Positions 29,889-38,803 of a stretch of 64,000 nucleotides of DNA are shown here, one piece after another. Both the position numbers and the translations under genes were made by a program. The notes under the pieces are model-generated. The model made no database searches, was not told the origin of the DNA, and saw only the letters and a program-made list of their open reading frames with translations. The stretch comes from Tritrichomonas musculus (taxonomy: Eukaryota > Parabasalia > Tritrichomonadida > Tritrichomonadidae). The DNA lies in NCBI GenBank assembly GCA_039105265.1, contig JAPFFF010000036.1:310001-374000 (forward strand), written 5' to 3'. Numbering within the stretch: position 1 is the first letter of the stretch; each line of letters begins with the position of its first letter.

Positions 29889-31273
29889 ATACGATATCTA
29901 GGCAAAAATTGGTCTTCTCCCGTTTCTGCATTAACAACATGATATTTTCCTTCTTCATAACCGTTAATAAACCATAAGCCAGGCTGAATTATTGACCTTC
30001 TCTTTTGGAAAGGGTCTTTTCCATTATAAACTTTGACATATTCAAAATCTTCTATCTGATAGCCTGGTTTATTCATAATGTTATAATTTTCTTGTAATAT
30101 CCTACGACAAATATGACTCTCTAAATCTTTATCTTTTTGAGCCATTTCGGGACTACAATCCATTCCTGAATATTTTGATAAAGTATCATGAGGAGCATGA
30201 TTATATTGAATAACTAAATCTTTCAAAACTTCGGGAGTAATTTTTTCGACTCGAGCAGTATATGCCATATCTCTGAGAGTTCGAATTACTCGGTCAATAA
30301 TACCTAATGAACTATGAAGAGGTTCTGTCTTAGTAGATTGTTTTGAAGGCATGAAATCTGGATAGACAGTTTTTTTCATTCTTTCGACAGTTTGAATTTT
30401 ACATCCATATTTCATCATAAATTCTTTAGTCTTTGAGTCTCCAAAAGCTGGTTCAGCATCTCCGATTAACAATTTAGGACTCCATCCTTGTTGTAAAAGA
30501 TTAGAGAAAGCTCGAATTATTGATGCGGTATTTTTAATATTTTTTGTACTAACTCCTTTCGTACCTACCTTATGATTTATCAAAGTAGCATATACATATC
30601 TTGTATTAGCATTTATAGATATCAAATAACAAAATTGATATTCAAACATTAAATCAATAAAATATGTATCAGGGTCTGCTACTTTATGAAGAAAATATTT
30701 TTTGTTCTCTTCTACAGGAAAGACTTGATTTGGCTCATCTTGACGGTCAGAAACTTCTAAATTTAGGTTTGATTCCTGTAATTTATTTATCTTCTTTTGA
30801 CTCTTGAAAGCATAATACTTTACTTGATGCTCAGAAGGGTCATACTCTATATAATTTCCTGGGTTTGTATTAATTTTTTTCAAATAAATTTCATACCATT
30901 CATCCATAGAATGTTTATCTCTATCTTTTTTCCAACCTTTAGTTAATCTCTCAAATTGTTTAGGAGTTAATTCTCCTTCATAATTACTTCGAAAAAGGAC
31001 ATAATCTTCAAGTTTGTTTTCGAAAGAATCGGAGGAATCAACTATTATTTTCTCCGGGGAGTCTTCAACTTCTTGAGCCAACTTACGATAATAATTTTCA
31101 TATTTCTTATATATTTTCTGAAGTTCTTGAGGATTTCTTTTAGCCAAAAGCTTTCCTGACTTTAATTGTTTTATTTCGCTTAAGGTTTTGAATTTAGATT
31201 TTTTCTCTGCTTCTGACAATAAATATTCCCATAAATTTTGTCCTTCTTTAGTTAAAATTTCTTCATTAGACAT
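29876..31273 (-). CDS. Retroviral-type (rve) integrase of the Maverick family
   Basis: The 465-residue protein carries an RNase H-fold integrase core: first acidic residue in DTYFIDLMFEYQF (about 206), second in LLIGDAEPAFGD (about 268), third in GIIDRVIRTLRDM (about 324). The typical YNHAPHDTLSKYSGMDCSPEMA segment follows. The third position reads Asp where DDE integrases have Glu. The C-terminal WFINGYEEGKYHVVNAETG segment resembles the SH3-like DNA-binding end of such integrases. The N-terminal 190 residues are charged and helical; no zinc finger is visible. It would insert the element into the host genome. Confidence 0.9.
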   Translation of the reverse strand: MSNEEILTKEGQNLWEYLLSEAEKKSKFKTLSEIKQLKSGKLLAKRNPQELQKIYKKYENYYRKLAQEVEDSPEKIIVDSSDSFENKLEDYVLFRSNYEGELTPKQFERLTKGWKKDRDKHSMDEWYEIYLKKINTNPGNYIEYDPSEHQVKYYAFKSQKKINKLQESNLNLEVSDRQDEPNQVFPVEENKKYFLHKVADPDTYFIDLMFEYQFCYLISINANTRYVYATLINHKVGTKGVSTKNIKNTASIIRAFSNLLQQGWSPKLLIGDAEPAFGDSKTKEFMMKYGCKIQTVERMKKTVYPDFMPSKQSTKTEPLHSSLGIIDRVIRTLRDMAYTARVEKITPEVLKDLVIQYNHAPHDTLSKYSGMDCSPEMAQKDKDLESHICRRILQENYNIMNKPGYQIEDFEYVKVYNGKDPFQKRRSIIQPGLWFINGYEEGKYHVVNAETGEDQFLPRYRIHPE

Positions 31274-31329
31274 TTATATATTTTTGTCTTAATTTTAAAG
31301 TGTATGATTTTATTTTTTCTCTACGATAA

Positions 31330-31575
31330 ATGGATTTCCAAAACATAGAAGGATTACCTCCTTTGAAAAAGCCTCACGAACGAAAAACTTTTGCTACTCC
31401 TACCTTAAAAATTATTCATTCAAGGATTCAATACTACTATAAAGTTCTCAAGAGCGACCCTCCAGAAGACCCAAAAAAATTACAGAGATATCAAAAAATA
31501 AAAGCAAAATATGAACAGTCAATAAAAATAAGGAATTTATTAAAGAAAGCAGTAAAAAATTTATATTCGTTATGA
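31330..31575 (+). CDS. Small basic element protein
   Basis: An 81-residue Lys-rich helical product (LPPLKKPHERKTFATPTLKI...LLKKAVKNLYSL). Its start lies 57 bp from the divergent integrase start, and its end overlaps the 31570 gene by 6 bp tail-to-tail. Not recognised; a nucleic-acid-binding role would fit its charge, but nothing shows it. Confidence 0.5.
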   Translation: MDFQNIEGLPPLKKPHERKTFATPTLKIIHSRIQYYYKVLKSDPPEDPKKLQRYQKIKAKYEQSIKIRNLLKKAVKNLYSL

Positions 31576-31803
31576 TTTAGGTATTACATTTCCATTATCA
31601 TCAAAATAGGTATATCCATCATTACCTAAATATTGAGAAACAGGATTGTTTGAATTATCGAATTTAGGAATTTTTTCAGCAATTTTTCCGACGACAGGAA
31701 TTTTTTCAATTACTGACTTTGTTTTATTCCAGCCATGTTTAAAGCCATCAGCAAAGTCTTTTACCCCTTCTTTTAACTTTTTGAAGAATGAACCAAAAGC
31801 CAT
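31570..31803 (-). CDS. MAFG-family small protein with amphipathic helix
   Basis: This 77-residue product begins MAFGSFFKKLKEGVKDFADG and continues HGWNKTKSVIEKIPVVGKIAEKIPKF, a strongly amphipathic basic helix. It resembles the 56864 product and carries the family's upstream motif. Adenovirus protein VI and similar virion proteins use such helices to disrupt membranes during entry; this role is inference from shape and context only. Confidence 0.6.
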   Translation of the reverse strand: MAFGSFFKKLKEGVKDFADGFKHGWNKTKSVIEKIPVVGKIAEKIPKFDNSNNPVSQYLGNDGYTYFDDNGNVIPKS

Positions 31804-31980
31804 ATTTCATTCATGATAAAAATAATTGTGAGGTGAAATATTTTTTTTGTTTCCTCGTCAAGGACATTATCATTTTTTTGATGAAAAATTGTGATGTGAC
31901 ATATTCTTGTTCTCTGTCAAGATATATTTCCTTATTAAGTCAATCAATCACTTCACAAAAATATTTATCTTGGATAAAAC

Positions 31981-33474
31981 ATGACTACCGACATAGTGAA
32001 GAAAACAGGAAGTATTTTCTTTATTGATTGTTTTGCTTGGCCAAAGAAGAAAATCCCTCTCCAAATCGACTACAATGACATAGATACTTGGCTTTTTGAA
32101 AAAATTCCTTTGAATGAAGTCTTATGTTATGATAGTCATTATCATTTATACTTTGATTTCGATTCTATTTCTAGTGAAGAAGACTATCAAAAAGTCTTAA
32201 ATTGGCTTGATTCTTTGACAGAAACCTTCGGTCCATACACAATAGGAGGATATACCAATTCTGAAACTTTAGCTGAGAAAACTGGCTTAAGATATTATCC
32301 AGAAGGAGACCATTTTTGCTCTATTCATACAATTTACTATACAACGAAGATAAAGGGAAAAGAGCTTCAAGAAATAATGAAATATTCAAAAAAAGGAGGA
32401 TTCGAATATAATATCAATGAATTTTGCGACCCAAATGTCTATAAATTAGAATCCAGACAACTTTTCAGGCATGCCTTATCTAACAAGATTTCTTCTCAAG
32501 GAGACCCTTCAAATAAATTAAATCACGGAAATTTGCTAAACAATGCCTTGCCTTCTCAGCATGTCGTCCAAATTAAAGGAGATGAAAAAGAAATTCCAAG
32601 AGAAGTTTGGTCAAAAGTTTTTCAGAAAAAAATTAAGACAAAAAGTAAAACAAAAAACGAAGTTGTAGTTAAAGAAGACAGTAATGCAAGAAAGGTATTT
32701 CAGGCAGATGACTTCGAAATAAATGAAAATTTGATTATCCTCTCTCCTGAAGAATTACTTCATTTACTTAATCATTTTGACCCAGTTTTTGATAATTTCG
32801 AGAAAGTAGTCATAAATTTATTCCATTCTCCTTACGAAAAAGAAGTCATAACAGATTTGGTCAAAGAATGGTATTTTCAAGATGATGACCATCACAATAT
32901 GAATACAATAGACCAATATTCAGACCAATACTATGAAAAAGTCGTCTCCAATAAATGGTTCTTCTCTATATTGAAGCATTTAGATTATGAAATTAGGAAA
33001 GAATTTTATGAAAAATATTCCAATAATAATATAGATGAAGAAGCAAAAGTTGATTTAACAGACTCTTTTTCTCTATTCGATATTCGGAAGAAAAACTATA
33101 GAAAGAATGACGGAATAAGAGTAGGAGAATTCTTATCAGATTTGAAGAAAGTTTTGGTCGTCGTAGATACTGCAAAAACTCTTTATTTCATTAAAGATAC
33201 TAACGAAGATGGTCAAACTATGAAATTCTCTCCTATAGACCACCATGATTTCGAAAACAAAATGAAGTCTATAAATTTAGGATACTACATGGAGAAAAAG
33301 ACTAAGAAAACAATTACTGCATATCAAGTTTATTCTGCAGGAGTAAACAAGAACATTTTCATGAAAAAACAAATCGATTTTTCACTGATAATGACGACTT
33401 TTTCAATGTCTTTCATGGATATTTATATCAGCCCCTCGAAGATGTTGATATGCCTGTTATTCAACCCTTTTTGA
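31981..33474 (+). CDS. Primase part of a primase-helicase, frame-disrupted 3' end
   Basis: The N-terminal part carries an archaeo-eukaryotic primase-like DxD motif (HYHLYFDFDSIS, about residue 55-60) and later LESRQLFRHALSNKISS, typical of AEP primases fused to D5/SF3 helicases. The frame ends at 33474 with chance-like sequence, while the family-typical segment just before the helicase (FFNVFHGYLYQPLEDVDM) is found in the -1 frame from about 33370. The frame is lost within about 33345-33370. With the following gene it would make one replication protein of about 810 residues. Confidence 0.75.
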   Translation: MTTDIVKKTGSIFFIDCFAWPKKKIPLQIDYNDIDTWLFEKIPLNEVLCYDSHYHLYFDFDSISSEEDYQKVLNWLDSLTETFGPYTIGGYTNSETLAEKTGLRYYPEGDHFCSIHTIYYTTKIKGKELQEIMKYSKKGGFEYNINEFCDPNVYKLESRQLFRHALSNKISSQGDPSNKLNHGNLLNNALPSQHVVQIKGDEKEIPREVWSKVFQKKIKTKSKTKNEVVVKEDSNARKVFQADDFEINENLIILSPEELLHLLNHFDPVFDNFEKVVINLFHSPYEKEVITDLVKEWYFQDDDHHNMNTIDQYSDQYYEKVVSNKWFFSILKHLDYEIRKEFYEKYSNNNIDEEAKVDLTDSFSLFDIRKKNYRKNDGIRVGEFLSDLKKVLVVVDTAKTLYFIKDTNEDGQTMKFSPIDHHDFENKMKSINLGYYMEKKTKKTITAYQVYSAGVNKNIFMKKQIDFSLIMTTFSMSFMDIYISPSKMLICLLFNPF

Positions 33475-34415
33475 ACCATATCAAGGATATTATAGCAGAT
33501 AAGAATGAAGAATTATATGAATTTATCTTAAATTGGGTGTCGTATATAATTCAAAATCCTAATGGCAAAACCGAAACTGCTATTGTCTTGACAGGAAAAT
33601 ATGGTACTGGCAAAAATACTTTTACAAATGCTATATGCCAATTATTAAAGGGATATTCTGTCGAAAACGTTAATAAAATCGACAATATTGTTGGCAAAAA
33701 TAATTCCTTGCTGGAGAATAAGAAATTGATAATCTGTAATGAATTATCGTCTGCAGACTCAAATCAGTTTATAGATTTCGATACTTTGAAGTCTATTATT
33801 ACAGATACATCAATAATAATTTCCGAAAAATATCAACCTTCTAGAGCATCAGAAAATGTTGTTAATTTAATCTTTGTATCGAATCATGACTGCCCAATTC
33901 AGATATTAAAAGGGGATAGACGATATGTTGTTTCAGAGACTTCAGCAGAAAAAATTGATGATAAAGAATACTGGAAAAATCTCGAAAAAACAATGACTTA
34001 TGACAAATTCTATCCTAATTTATTTACTTATTTTGTCAAAAGAAATATCTCAGACTGGGATAAAAGAGTATTGCCTCACACTGCTGCTAGAGAAAGAATT
34101 ATTAATAACTCAAAAAGTCCTTATGAAATGTTTATTACTGAGTATCTAGATGAATTCAAAGAAGGTTGGTCAAAGAAAGGGGCATATGCAGTTTATAAGA
34201 ATTTTGCTAAAGAGTATGGCTTCAGAGAAGTCAAAGTAAACACTTTTATTTCAAAGATTGACACATTTTGTTTGGCTGATTGTAGAGTTGAAGAATATGG
34301 AAAAAGAGTTAGAGCTTTCAAGTTAAAACGTGAATGTGTCGCTCAATTTGAAAAAGAAAGAGAAGATGAATATATGGACGAGAATCCAAATGAGTTATTA
34401 CCTCAAGATATTTAA
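33450..34415 (+). CDS. Superfamily 3 helicase part of the primase-helicase
   Basis: The frame contains Walker A TGKYGTGKNTF (about residue 48), Walker B KKLIICNELSS and motif C LIFVSNHDCP, followed by the usual C-terminal winged region. It is the helicase half of a D5-like replication protein. The coding frame really extends left of 33450 to about 33370, where it meets the primase frame, so this is probably the second half of a single gene interrupted by a one-base frame change. It would unwind the element's DNA for replication. Confidence 0.8.
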   Translation: MPVIQPFLNHIKDIIADKNEELYEFILNWVSYIIQNPNGKTETAIVLTGKYGTGKNTFTNAICQLLKGYSVENVNKIDNIVGKNNSLLENKKLIICNELSSADSNQFIDFDTLKSIITDTSIIISEKYQPSRASENVVNLIFVSNHDCPIQILKGDRRYVVSETSAEKIDDKEYWKNLEKTMTYDKFYPNLFTYFVKRNISDWDKRVLPHTAARERIINNSKSPYEMFITEYLDEFKEGWSKKGAYAVYKNFAKEYGFREVKVNTFISKIDTFCLADCRVEEYGKRVRAFKLKRECVAQFEKEREDEYMDENPNELLPQDI

Positions 34416-34536
34416 GAAAAAATTAATAAATAAAAAAATAAGATTTAAAAATGAATTTTTTTTACTCTTGGCTATCTCATAAGAACAATGAAAATAAAAA
34501 AAAAAATAAAAAAAATTAAGAAAAATTATTGTTTAG

Positions 34537-34941
34537 TTAGATATTTAGTTCTTTTCTAAGAAGGTAGACGAGACTCTTTTTTATTGTTCTTTTTTCTTTT
34601 AACCATTTCGGTAAGAGTTTAAGTCTAGCTTTGTCCATCGGAGTAAGTGGCAAAATCTTGCCTCTTAAATCGTCCCAGTCCTTTTTGAACACCCTGAGCC
34701 AATACTCGTTTTCCCAGTACTGCTCAGAGAGGATTTGTAAATAACCGTTAGATGGAGTTGCGTCATCCGTAAGTTTTGTCTCGATTATTTCCTCGATCGT
34801 TTTTGGTTCTTTCGTAGTTTCGGGCTCTTTCGTAGTTTCGGGCTCTTTCGTAGTTTCGGGCTGTTTCGTAGGCTTTCGTTGATTGGGGTTATAGGGCCCT
34901 AAGACCTTTTCAACTAAGTTGTGGGTTAGTATGCCAGACAT
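34537..34941 (-). CDS. Element protein with PETTKE tandem repeats
   Basis: A 134-residue product. The first 25 residues are followed by three tandem copies of (K)EPETTKEP, then a helical, aromatic/Lys-rich domain (YLQILSEQYWENEYWLRVFKKDWDDL). Repeats are near-identical at DNA level, indicating recent slippage. Not recognised. Confidence 0.55.
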   Translation of the reverse strand: MSGILTHNLVEKVLGPYNPNQRKPTKQPETTKEPETTKEPETTKEPKTIEEIIETKLTDDATPSNGYLQILSEQYWENEYWLRVFKKDWDDLRGKILPLTPMDKARLKLLPKWLKEKRTIKKSLVYLLRKELNI

Positions 34942-34972
34942 AAATAAAAATGAAAATCTGACAGCTACCGTT

Positions 34973-35068
34973 CTCTGAAAAAGTTTTATTAGCCAACATC
35001 CTCTGAAAAAGTTTTATTAGCCAACATCCTCTGAAAAAGTTTTATTAGCCAACATCCTCTGAAAAAGT
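34973..35068. repeat. 28-bp tandem repeat, 3.4 copies
   Basis: The unit CTCTGAAAAAGTTTTATTAG plus CCAACATC repeats without visible change. The core CCAACA(T/C)CCTC(T/A)GAAAAAG recurs at 39871-39960 and 58384-58400, so it is dispersed in the element's intergenic spaces. Confidence 0.75.
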
Positions 35069-35092
35069 GAAAAATGTAAAAAAAAATGTTTA

Positions 35093-35479
35093 TTAAAATC
35101 TAGTTGCTTCTTCAGGACTCAAGATATGAAGGTCTTGTGTAAAAGAAGAATCAGCGTCTATTTTAAACACATCTTCTTCCTTTTCAAAAAAGTCTAGAGG
35201 ATCGACTTGGACTTCCTCATCGACATGTACTATTATGCGTTGTTGTCTTGGAGCTGGAGTCTTGTATAGATTTTGGAGGTCTTCGTTCATTTGTTTGACG
35301 AATTTCATATGCTGACAGAGCGCTTCGGTAATAAACTTTGTCTCGGTCCATACTTTTTGAATCAGGTCTGGAGTATCCATAATGGTGCTGCTCAATACTT
35401 GTATAGTCTCCTCATTGATAACGAGAGCTTTGTTTTTAATAGCTTCCTGCCTTTGCTTGTCATGTTGGTTTCGCGACAT
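35093..35479 (-). CDS. Acidic element protein
   Basis: A 128-residue product with a helical N-terminal half (NKALVINEETIQVLSS...FVKQMNEDLQNLY) and an acidic C-terminal half (VDEEVQVDPLDFFEKEEDVF). Its upstream DNA resembles that of the gene ending its 5' side at 37900. Not recognised. Confidence 0.55.
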   Translation of the reverse strand: MSRNQHDKQRQEAIKNKALVINEETIQVLSSTIMDTPDLIQKVWTETKFITEALCQHMKFVKQMNEDLQNLYKTPAPRQQRIIVHVDEEVQVDPLDFFEKEEDVFKIDADSSFTQDLHILSPEEATRF

Positions 35480-35488
35480 ATATAGAAA

Positions 35489-35496
35489 TGAAGTGA
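35489..35496 (-). promoter_or_regulatory. Initiator-like TCACTTCA upstream of 35479
   Basis: On the minus strand the sequence reads AAAATCACTTCATTTCTATATATG up to the start codon (only the core TCACTTCAT is relevant). The same arrangement precedes the 37900 start. It resembles the trichomonad initiator TCAYTW. Confidence 0.4.
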
Positions 35497-35588
35497 TTTT
35501 GAATCAGCTCATAGAAAAAGTTCAAGTTAGATGTTCCTTGTCAGGTCAACGAAAAAAATAATAATATTTAAGAAAAATTATTGTTTAT

Positions 35589-35900
35589 TTATGATTTGTT
35601 TTCTTTTTTATTTAAGGCAATAATTTTTGCAAAATCTCCTACTGCATTATTGTAAAATAAGCAGCGTTCCTTATATTCTTTACAATATTTTTCCTCTCTC
35701 TTTATCCATCCTCTTAGGCGGGGGAGGCGATAAGTATCTAAATCAGTTCTTTCTGAACTATCAAGAGCCATAATACGGCCGAATTCTTTCATGTAGAGAT
35801 CTAGGTAGTGTTTATGAATTTCATAGCAGCGTGCGTCTTTCTTACATTCCTGTTCCAAATTTTTAATAACCAAGGAGTAGTCGTTTGGTCGGAAAGACAT
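35589..35900 (-). CDS. Small Cys-containing helical element protein
   Basis: A 103-residue product with Cys residues in ECKKDARCYEIHKHYLDLYMKEF and KYCKEYKERCLFYN. The paired CxxxxxC spacing could bind metal or form disulfides, but I recognise no family. Confidence 0.55.
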   Translation of the reverse strand: MSFRPNDYSLVIKNLEQECKKDARCYEIHKHYLDLYMKEFGRIMALDSSERTDLDTYRLPRLRGWIKREEKYCKEYKERCLFYNNAVGDFAKIIALNKKENKS

Positions 35901-35954
35901 TGAAAAAAATGAACTGACTGACGGAGAAAAAAATGTGCTCAGTCAAGTTTTTTC

Positions 35955-36197
35955 TTAAAAAAGTACTATATTTAATAATTTGGCTAAAGACTCTAATTCT
36001 TGAATAAGCATCGCTTCAATCATGTTTAAATATGATTTATCGTTTTTGAAATTTTCAATAAATTTTGAATCAAAAAATTCTTTTGACTTTTCGATAATCT
36101 CATCGTAAATCTCAGATTGAAAATATTCATTATCTTCCGTTCTCATTTTCAGAATAAGTTGGAAAATTTTTGAGATGTTTAAAATTTTTGAATTCAT
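35955..36197 (-). CDS. Small helical element protein, paralog of the 28791 product
   Basis: An 80-residue product with EFFDSKFIENFKNDKSYLN followed by MIEAMLIQELESLAKLL. It parallels the 28791 product in length, charge and helix pattern, on the opposite strand. Confidence 0.55.
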   Translation of the reverse strand: MNSKILNISKIFQLILKMRTEDNEYFQSEIYDEIIEKSKEFFDSKFIENFKNDKSYLNMIEAMLIQELESLAKLLNIVLF

Positions 36198-36249
36198 TTG
36201 AATAAAAATAAAAAAAAATTATTTCTTCAAGATACTTCACTTTTTAAAA

Positions 36250-36750
36250 ATGCAGACACCTTTCATATCGATCGATAAGGAAGAAGTTGCTCAGCCAGCT
36301 CCTCCAAAAGCCAAAGCACATCAAGATATTCAAGTCCAGCCAGCTCCTCCAAAAGCCAAAGCAAATCAAGATATTCAAGTCCAGCCAGCTCCTCCCCAGA
36401 TATCTACAACAAATATTTTTCAGGCCTCTCCTACCCAACAAAAAAATACTTTACAGTTTCCTACAACAAATATTTTTCAGGCCTCTCCTACCCAACAAAA
36501 AAATACTTTACAGTTTCCTACTAGCCAACAAAAAAATACTTTACAGTTTCCTACTAGCCAACAAAACCAGGTCACTACTTTTTTTACCCAATGCTTCAAA
36601 ATGAAAGATAAACTGGAGAAGCAAGACAAAACAATCAAAGATTTGGAAGATAGAGTCCGGTCTATCGAAACTCAAATAATGAAAATGCAAAAGAAAAAGC
36701 AAAAAGCTTTCAGCCTGATAAGATACATCGTTGAAGACTTAGATTCTTAA
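36250..36750 (+). CDS. Repeat-rich element protein with coiled-coil end
   Basis: A 166-residue product. Its N-terminal 110 residues are tandem repeats, first VQPAPPKAKA(H/N)QDIQ and then TNIFQASPTQQKNTLQFP. The C-terminal 55 residues form a likely coiled coil (KLEKQDKTIKDLEDRVRSIET). Repeats are almost identical at DNA level. It may be a linker or tether protein of the virion; function unknown. TTCACTTTTTAAAAATG precedes the start. Confidence 0.55.
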   Translation: MQTPFISIDKEEVAQPAPPKAKAHQDIQVQPAPPKAKANQDIQVQPAPPQISTTNIFQASPTQQKNTLQFPTTNIFQASPTQQKNTLQFPTSQQKNTLQFPTSQQNQVTTFFTQCFKMKDKLEKQDKTIKDLEDRVRSIETQIMKMQKKKQKAFSLIRYIVEDLDS

Positions 36751-36791
36751 GAAATCTTAAATAAAACAATTAATTTTTTAAATATTTTTTT

Positions 36792-37427
36792 TTATTTATT
36801 TAACCTTTTTTTGTAAACGCGTTTTATCTTCCCATTTACTTTTTTTCTTTTGAGAATGCAAAATTCCTGTACTTCCTTTAATCGACCCAGACCTTGATTA
36901 GATATCGAGAAATTGAAAAAATTTATGAATCGAAGTCGAAATGTTTGTGTAGGTATTCCCTCTTCCCATTCTTTTTCTGAAAAAAGTGCTAAAAAATTTG
37001 GGAATTTTTCTTTAGCCCAGTGAATTTTGAGTATTCTTTCATAGCGTTCAGAATATTGATGTTTTCTTTCCCTGAACAAATTACGCTCAGGAGGTGGTGG
37101 CGGTGGGGGTGGCTGATTTTGATGCATTTCAGGAGGGGGTCGTAGATGAAAAATTGGTAATTGAAGCTTTTCAGATGGTGGAGGCGGTGGTTGAGTATCT
37201 TTAATTTGATTTGTCTCCGATTTTTTAAGAATTTTGGGAGTCGTAATATGTAAATATTGAATATTATCTGTCAATTCTTTCATTTGAAGAAGAGTTTTGG
37301 GAGACGGAGGAAATATATCCGAAGAAGATGTTGGGATAATGCCTGCTGAAATAAGGACGTCCTGAAATCTATCATGAAAATTATTAGTTTTTTCTTCTTT
37401 CTCTTCTTCCTCTAACCAGTCAGTCAT
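36792..37427 (-). CDS. Pro-rich protein with the element's C-terminal KLSSF-type domain (paralog 1)
   Basis: A 211-residue product with acidic start, poly-Pro stretches (for example QPPPPPPPPE) and a C-terminal domain of about 90 residues (YERILKIHWAKEKFPNFLALF...GIPTQTFRLRFINFF...NQGLGRLKEVQEF). The same domain is at the C-termini of the 38010 and 38804 products. Function unknown; the compact basic domain after a flexible arm could bind DNA. Confidence 0.55.
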   Translation of the reverse strand: MTDWLEEEEKEEKTNNFHDRFQDVLISAGIIPTSSSDIFPPSPKTLLQMKELTDNIQYLHITTPKILKKSETNQIKDTQPPPPPSEKLQLPIFHLRPPPEMHQNQPPPPPPPPERNLFRERKHQYSERYERILKIHWAKEKFPNFLALFSEKEWEEGIPTQTFRLRFINFFNFSISNQGLGRLKEVQEFCILKRKKVNGKIKRVYKKRLNK

Positions 37428-37483
37428 TAAATAAAAAATGAAATGATAAAAAGATTTGTCAAGATATTTTTTATTAAAATTTT

Positions 37484-37900
37484 TTATTTGTATTTTCTTT
37501 TCTTATGAGACTCATTTTCATCATCAGAAGGTATAATATCTGAGAGGTCATCATTGTTATCCTTAGTCTTTTCATCTTGAGTACGTTCTGATGGAAGAGA
37601 CTCAAATGTAGCTGTAAATCTTATTGGTCTGGAAAAAGGAAAGCCATTTTGCTCTCTCTCCATCATCTGAAGAGCCATTGAATCGATCTTTGATAAATGC
37701 TGTAAGAGTGACGCAGTTGTTTCGGAAAGATATTTCAAACGATTTTCAAAATCAAGGAATCTCTTATACATTTCTTTGTTGTATTGAGCTTTGAGTTTTC
37801 TTTTCTTTTTCTGTGAAATATCTTCATCATAGTACTCCTTAATATAGGTATCAAACTCGAAAATTTCTTCGATTTCGGTTTGCCTTTTCCCTTTGGACAT
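37484..37900 (-). CDS. Charged coiled-coil element protein
   Basis: A 138-residue product, KKKRKLKAQYNKEMYKRF followed by a helix (LKYLSETTASLLQHLSKID) and an acidic-basic tail. Its 5' flank shares about 50 bp of similarity with the flank of the 35093-35479 gene. Not recognised. Confidence 0.55.
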   Translation of the reverse strand: MSKGKRQTEIEEIFEFDTYIKEYYDEDISQKKKRKLKAQYNKEMYKRFLDFENRLKYLSETTASLLQHLSKIDSMALQMMEREQNGFPFSRPIRFTATFESLPSERTQDEKTKDNNDDLSDIIPSDDENESHKKRKYK

Positions 37901-37910
37901 TATATAAAAA

Positions 37911-37918
37911 TGAAGTGA
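37911..37918 (-). promoter_or_regulatory. Initiator-like TCACTTCA upstream of 37900
   Basis: On the minus strand TCACTTCA followed by TTTTTATATA and the ATG. Nearly the same sequence precedes the 35479 start, and a TGACTTCA variant precedes the 38639 start (38650-38657). Confidence 0.4.
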
Positions 37919-38009
37919 TTTTGAATCATCTCATAGAAAAAATTGAATAGATTGTGTGGCTCGTCAGGTCGAAATAAAAAAAAATGAAATATGAAAAAGA
38001 CAGAAAAAT

Positions 38010-38639
38010 TTAAGAATTATTAGCGTTTATATAAGGATTCCTAAGATAATAGAAACGGAAGCAAGTAGCCCCCTCTCTTATCTTTTTTGAATAGAAGTAT
38101 AAATTAAAAGATGATAATTTGCCAATCCCGTTGTTTGACAAATCAGAAACAGCAAAGTATTTAGATATTCTTTCTCGGAGCTGAGTCATAATAAATCCAC
38201 TTTGCCTCTCTTCTTCTGATATACTCTGAACAAATTCTCCAAAACGGCGATTAATTTCTTGAAAAACCTGTCTTTTTTTCGTTAATTTGAGTTCTTTCAA
38301 ATTTTTTATTGGAATTTTTTTTTGAACTGGTTGAGTGAGAGGGATAGGTTCAGGTCGAAGGATAGGTTCGGGGAGAGGTTGATGGACAGGTTCAGGGAGA
38401 GGTTCTGGTTCTGGAGGAGGGATAGGTTCAGGCTCAGGGATAGGCTCAGGTTTAGGTTCGGGCTCAGGTTCAGGCTCAGGTTCATCAAATGAGTCGTATG
38501 AATCTGATTCTTCCAAAGCGTTTCGTAAAATTTTTAAAGATCTTTTTCTTTCTTTATCTATCCTCTTCATATGAGCAGTCAAGTAATTTATTTGTCTCTC
38601 TATCTTTTGAAGTCTCTGTAGATATTTATCTTCCGACAT
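38010..38639 (-). CDS. Pro/Glu-repeat protein with KLSSF-type domain (paralog 2)
   Basis: A 209-residue product. A helical N-terminus is followed by about 60 residues of PEPEPxPEPI repeats and a C-terminal domain (KKRQVFQEINRRFGEFVQSI...RERISKYFAVSDLSNNGIGKLSSFNLYFYSKK). The domain aligns well with that of the 38804 product and less well with the 36792 product. Confidence 0.6.
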   Translation of the reverse strand: MSEDKYLQRLQKIERQINYLTAHMKRIDKERKRSLKILRNALEESDSYDSFDEPEPEPEPEPKPEPIPEPEPIPPPEPEPLPEPVHQPLPEPILRPEPIPLTQPVQKKIPIKNLKELKLTKKRQVFQEINRRFGEFVQSISEEERQSGFIMTQLRERISKYFAVSDLSNNGIGKLSSFNLYFYSKKIREGATCFRFYYLRNPYINANNS

Positions 38640-38803
38640 TATATAAAAATGAAGTCATATCAAACCACATCATCAAATAAAAAACGGTTGTGGCTTGACT
38701 GGGAACAAAAAAGAAGAAAAATTTTGTCTTATTTTTTTTTGTGCCTCGATAAGTCGATTTTAAAATTTTAGTGAAATGACCAAATAAAAATCATTTTTAT
38801 ATT

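Noticed and set aside
33361-33370. Programmed -1 frameshift on the A6C run in the primase-helicase gene
   Set aside because: In the reading register the heptamer would be G-AAA-AAA, not a proper X-XXY-YYZ slippery site.
34973-35068. CRISPR array from the 28-bp repeats
   Set aside because: Copies are directly adjacent with no unique spacers.
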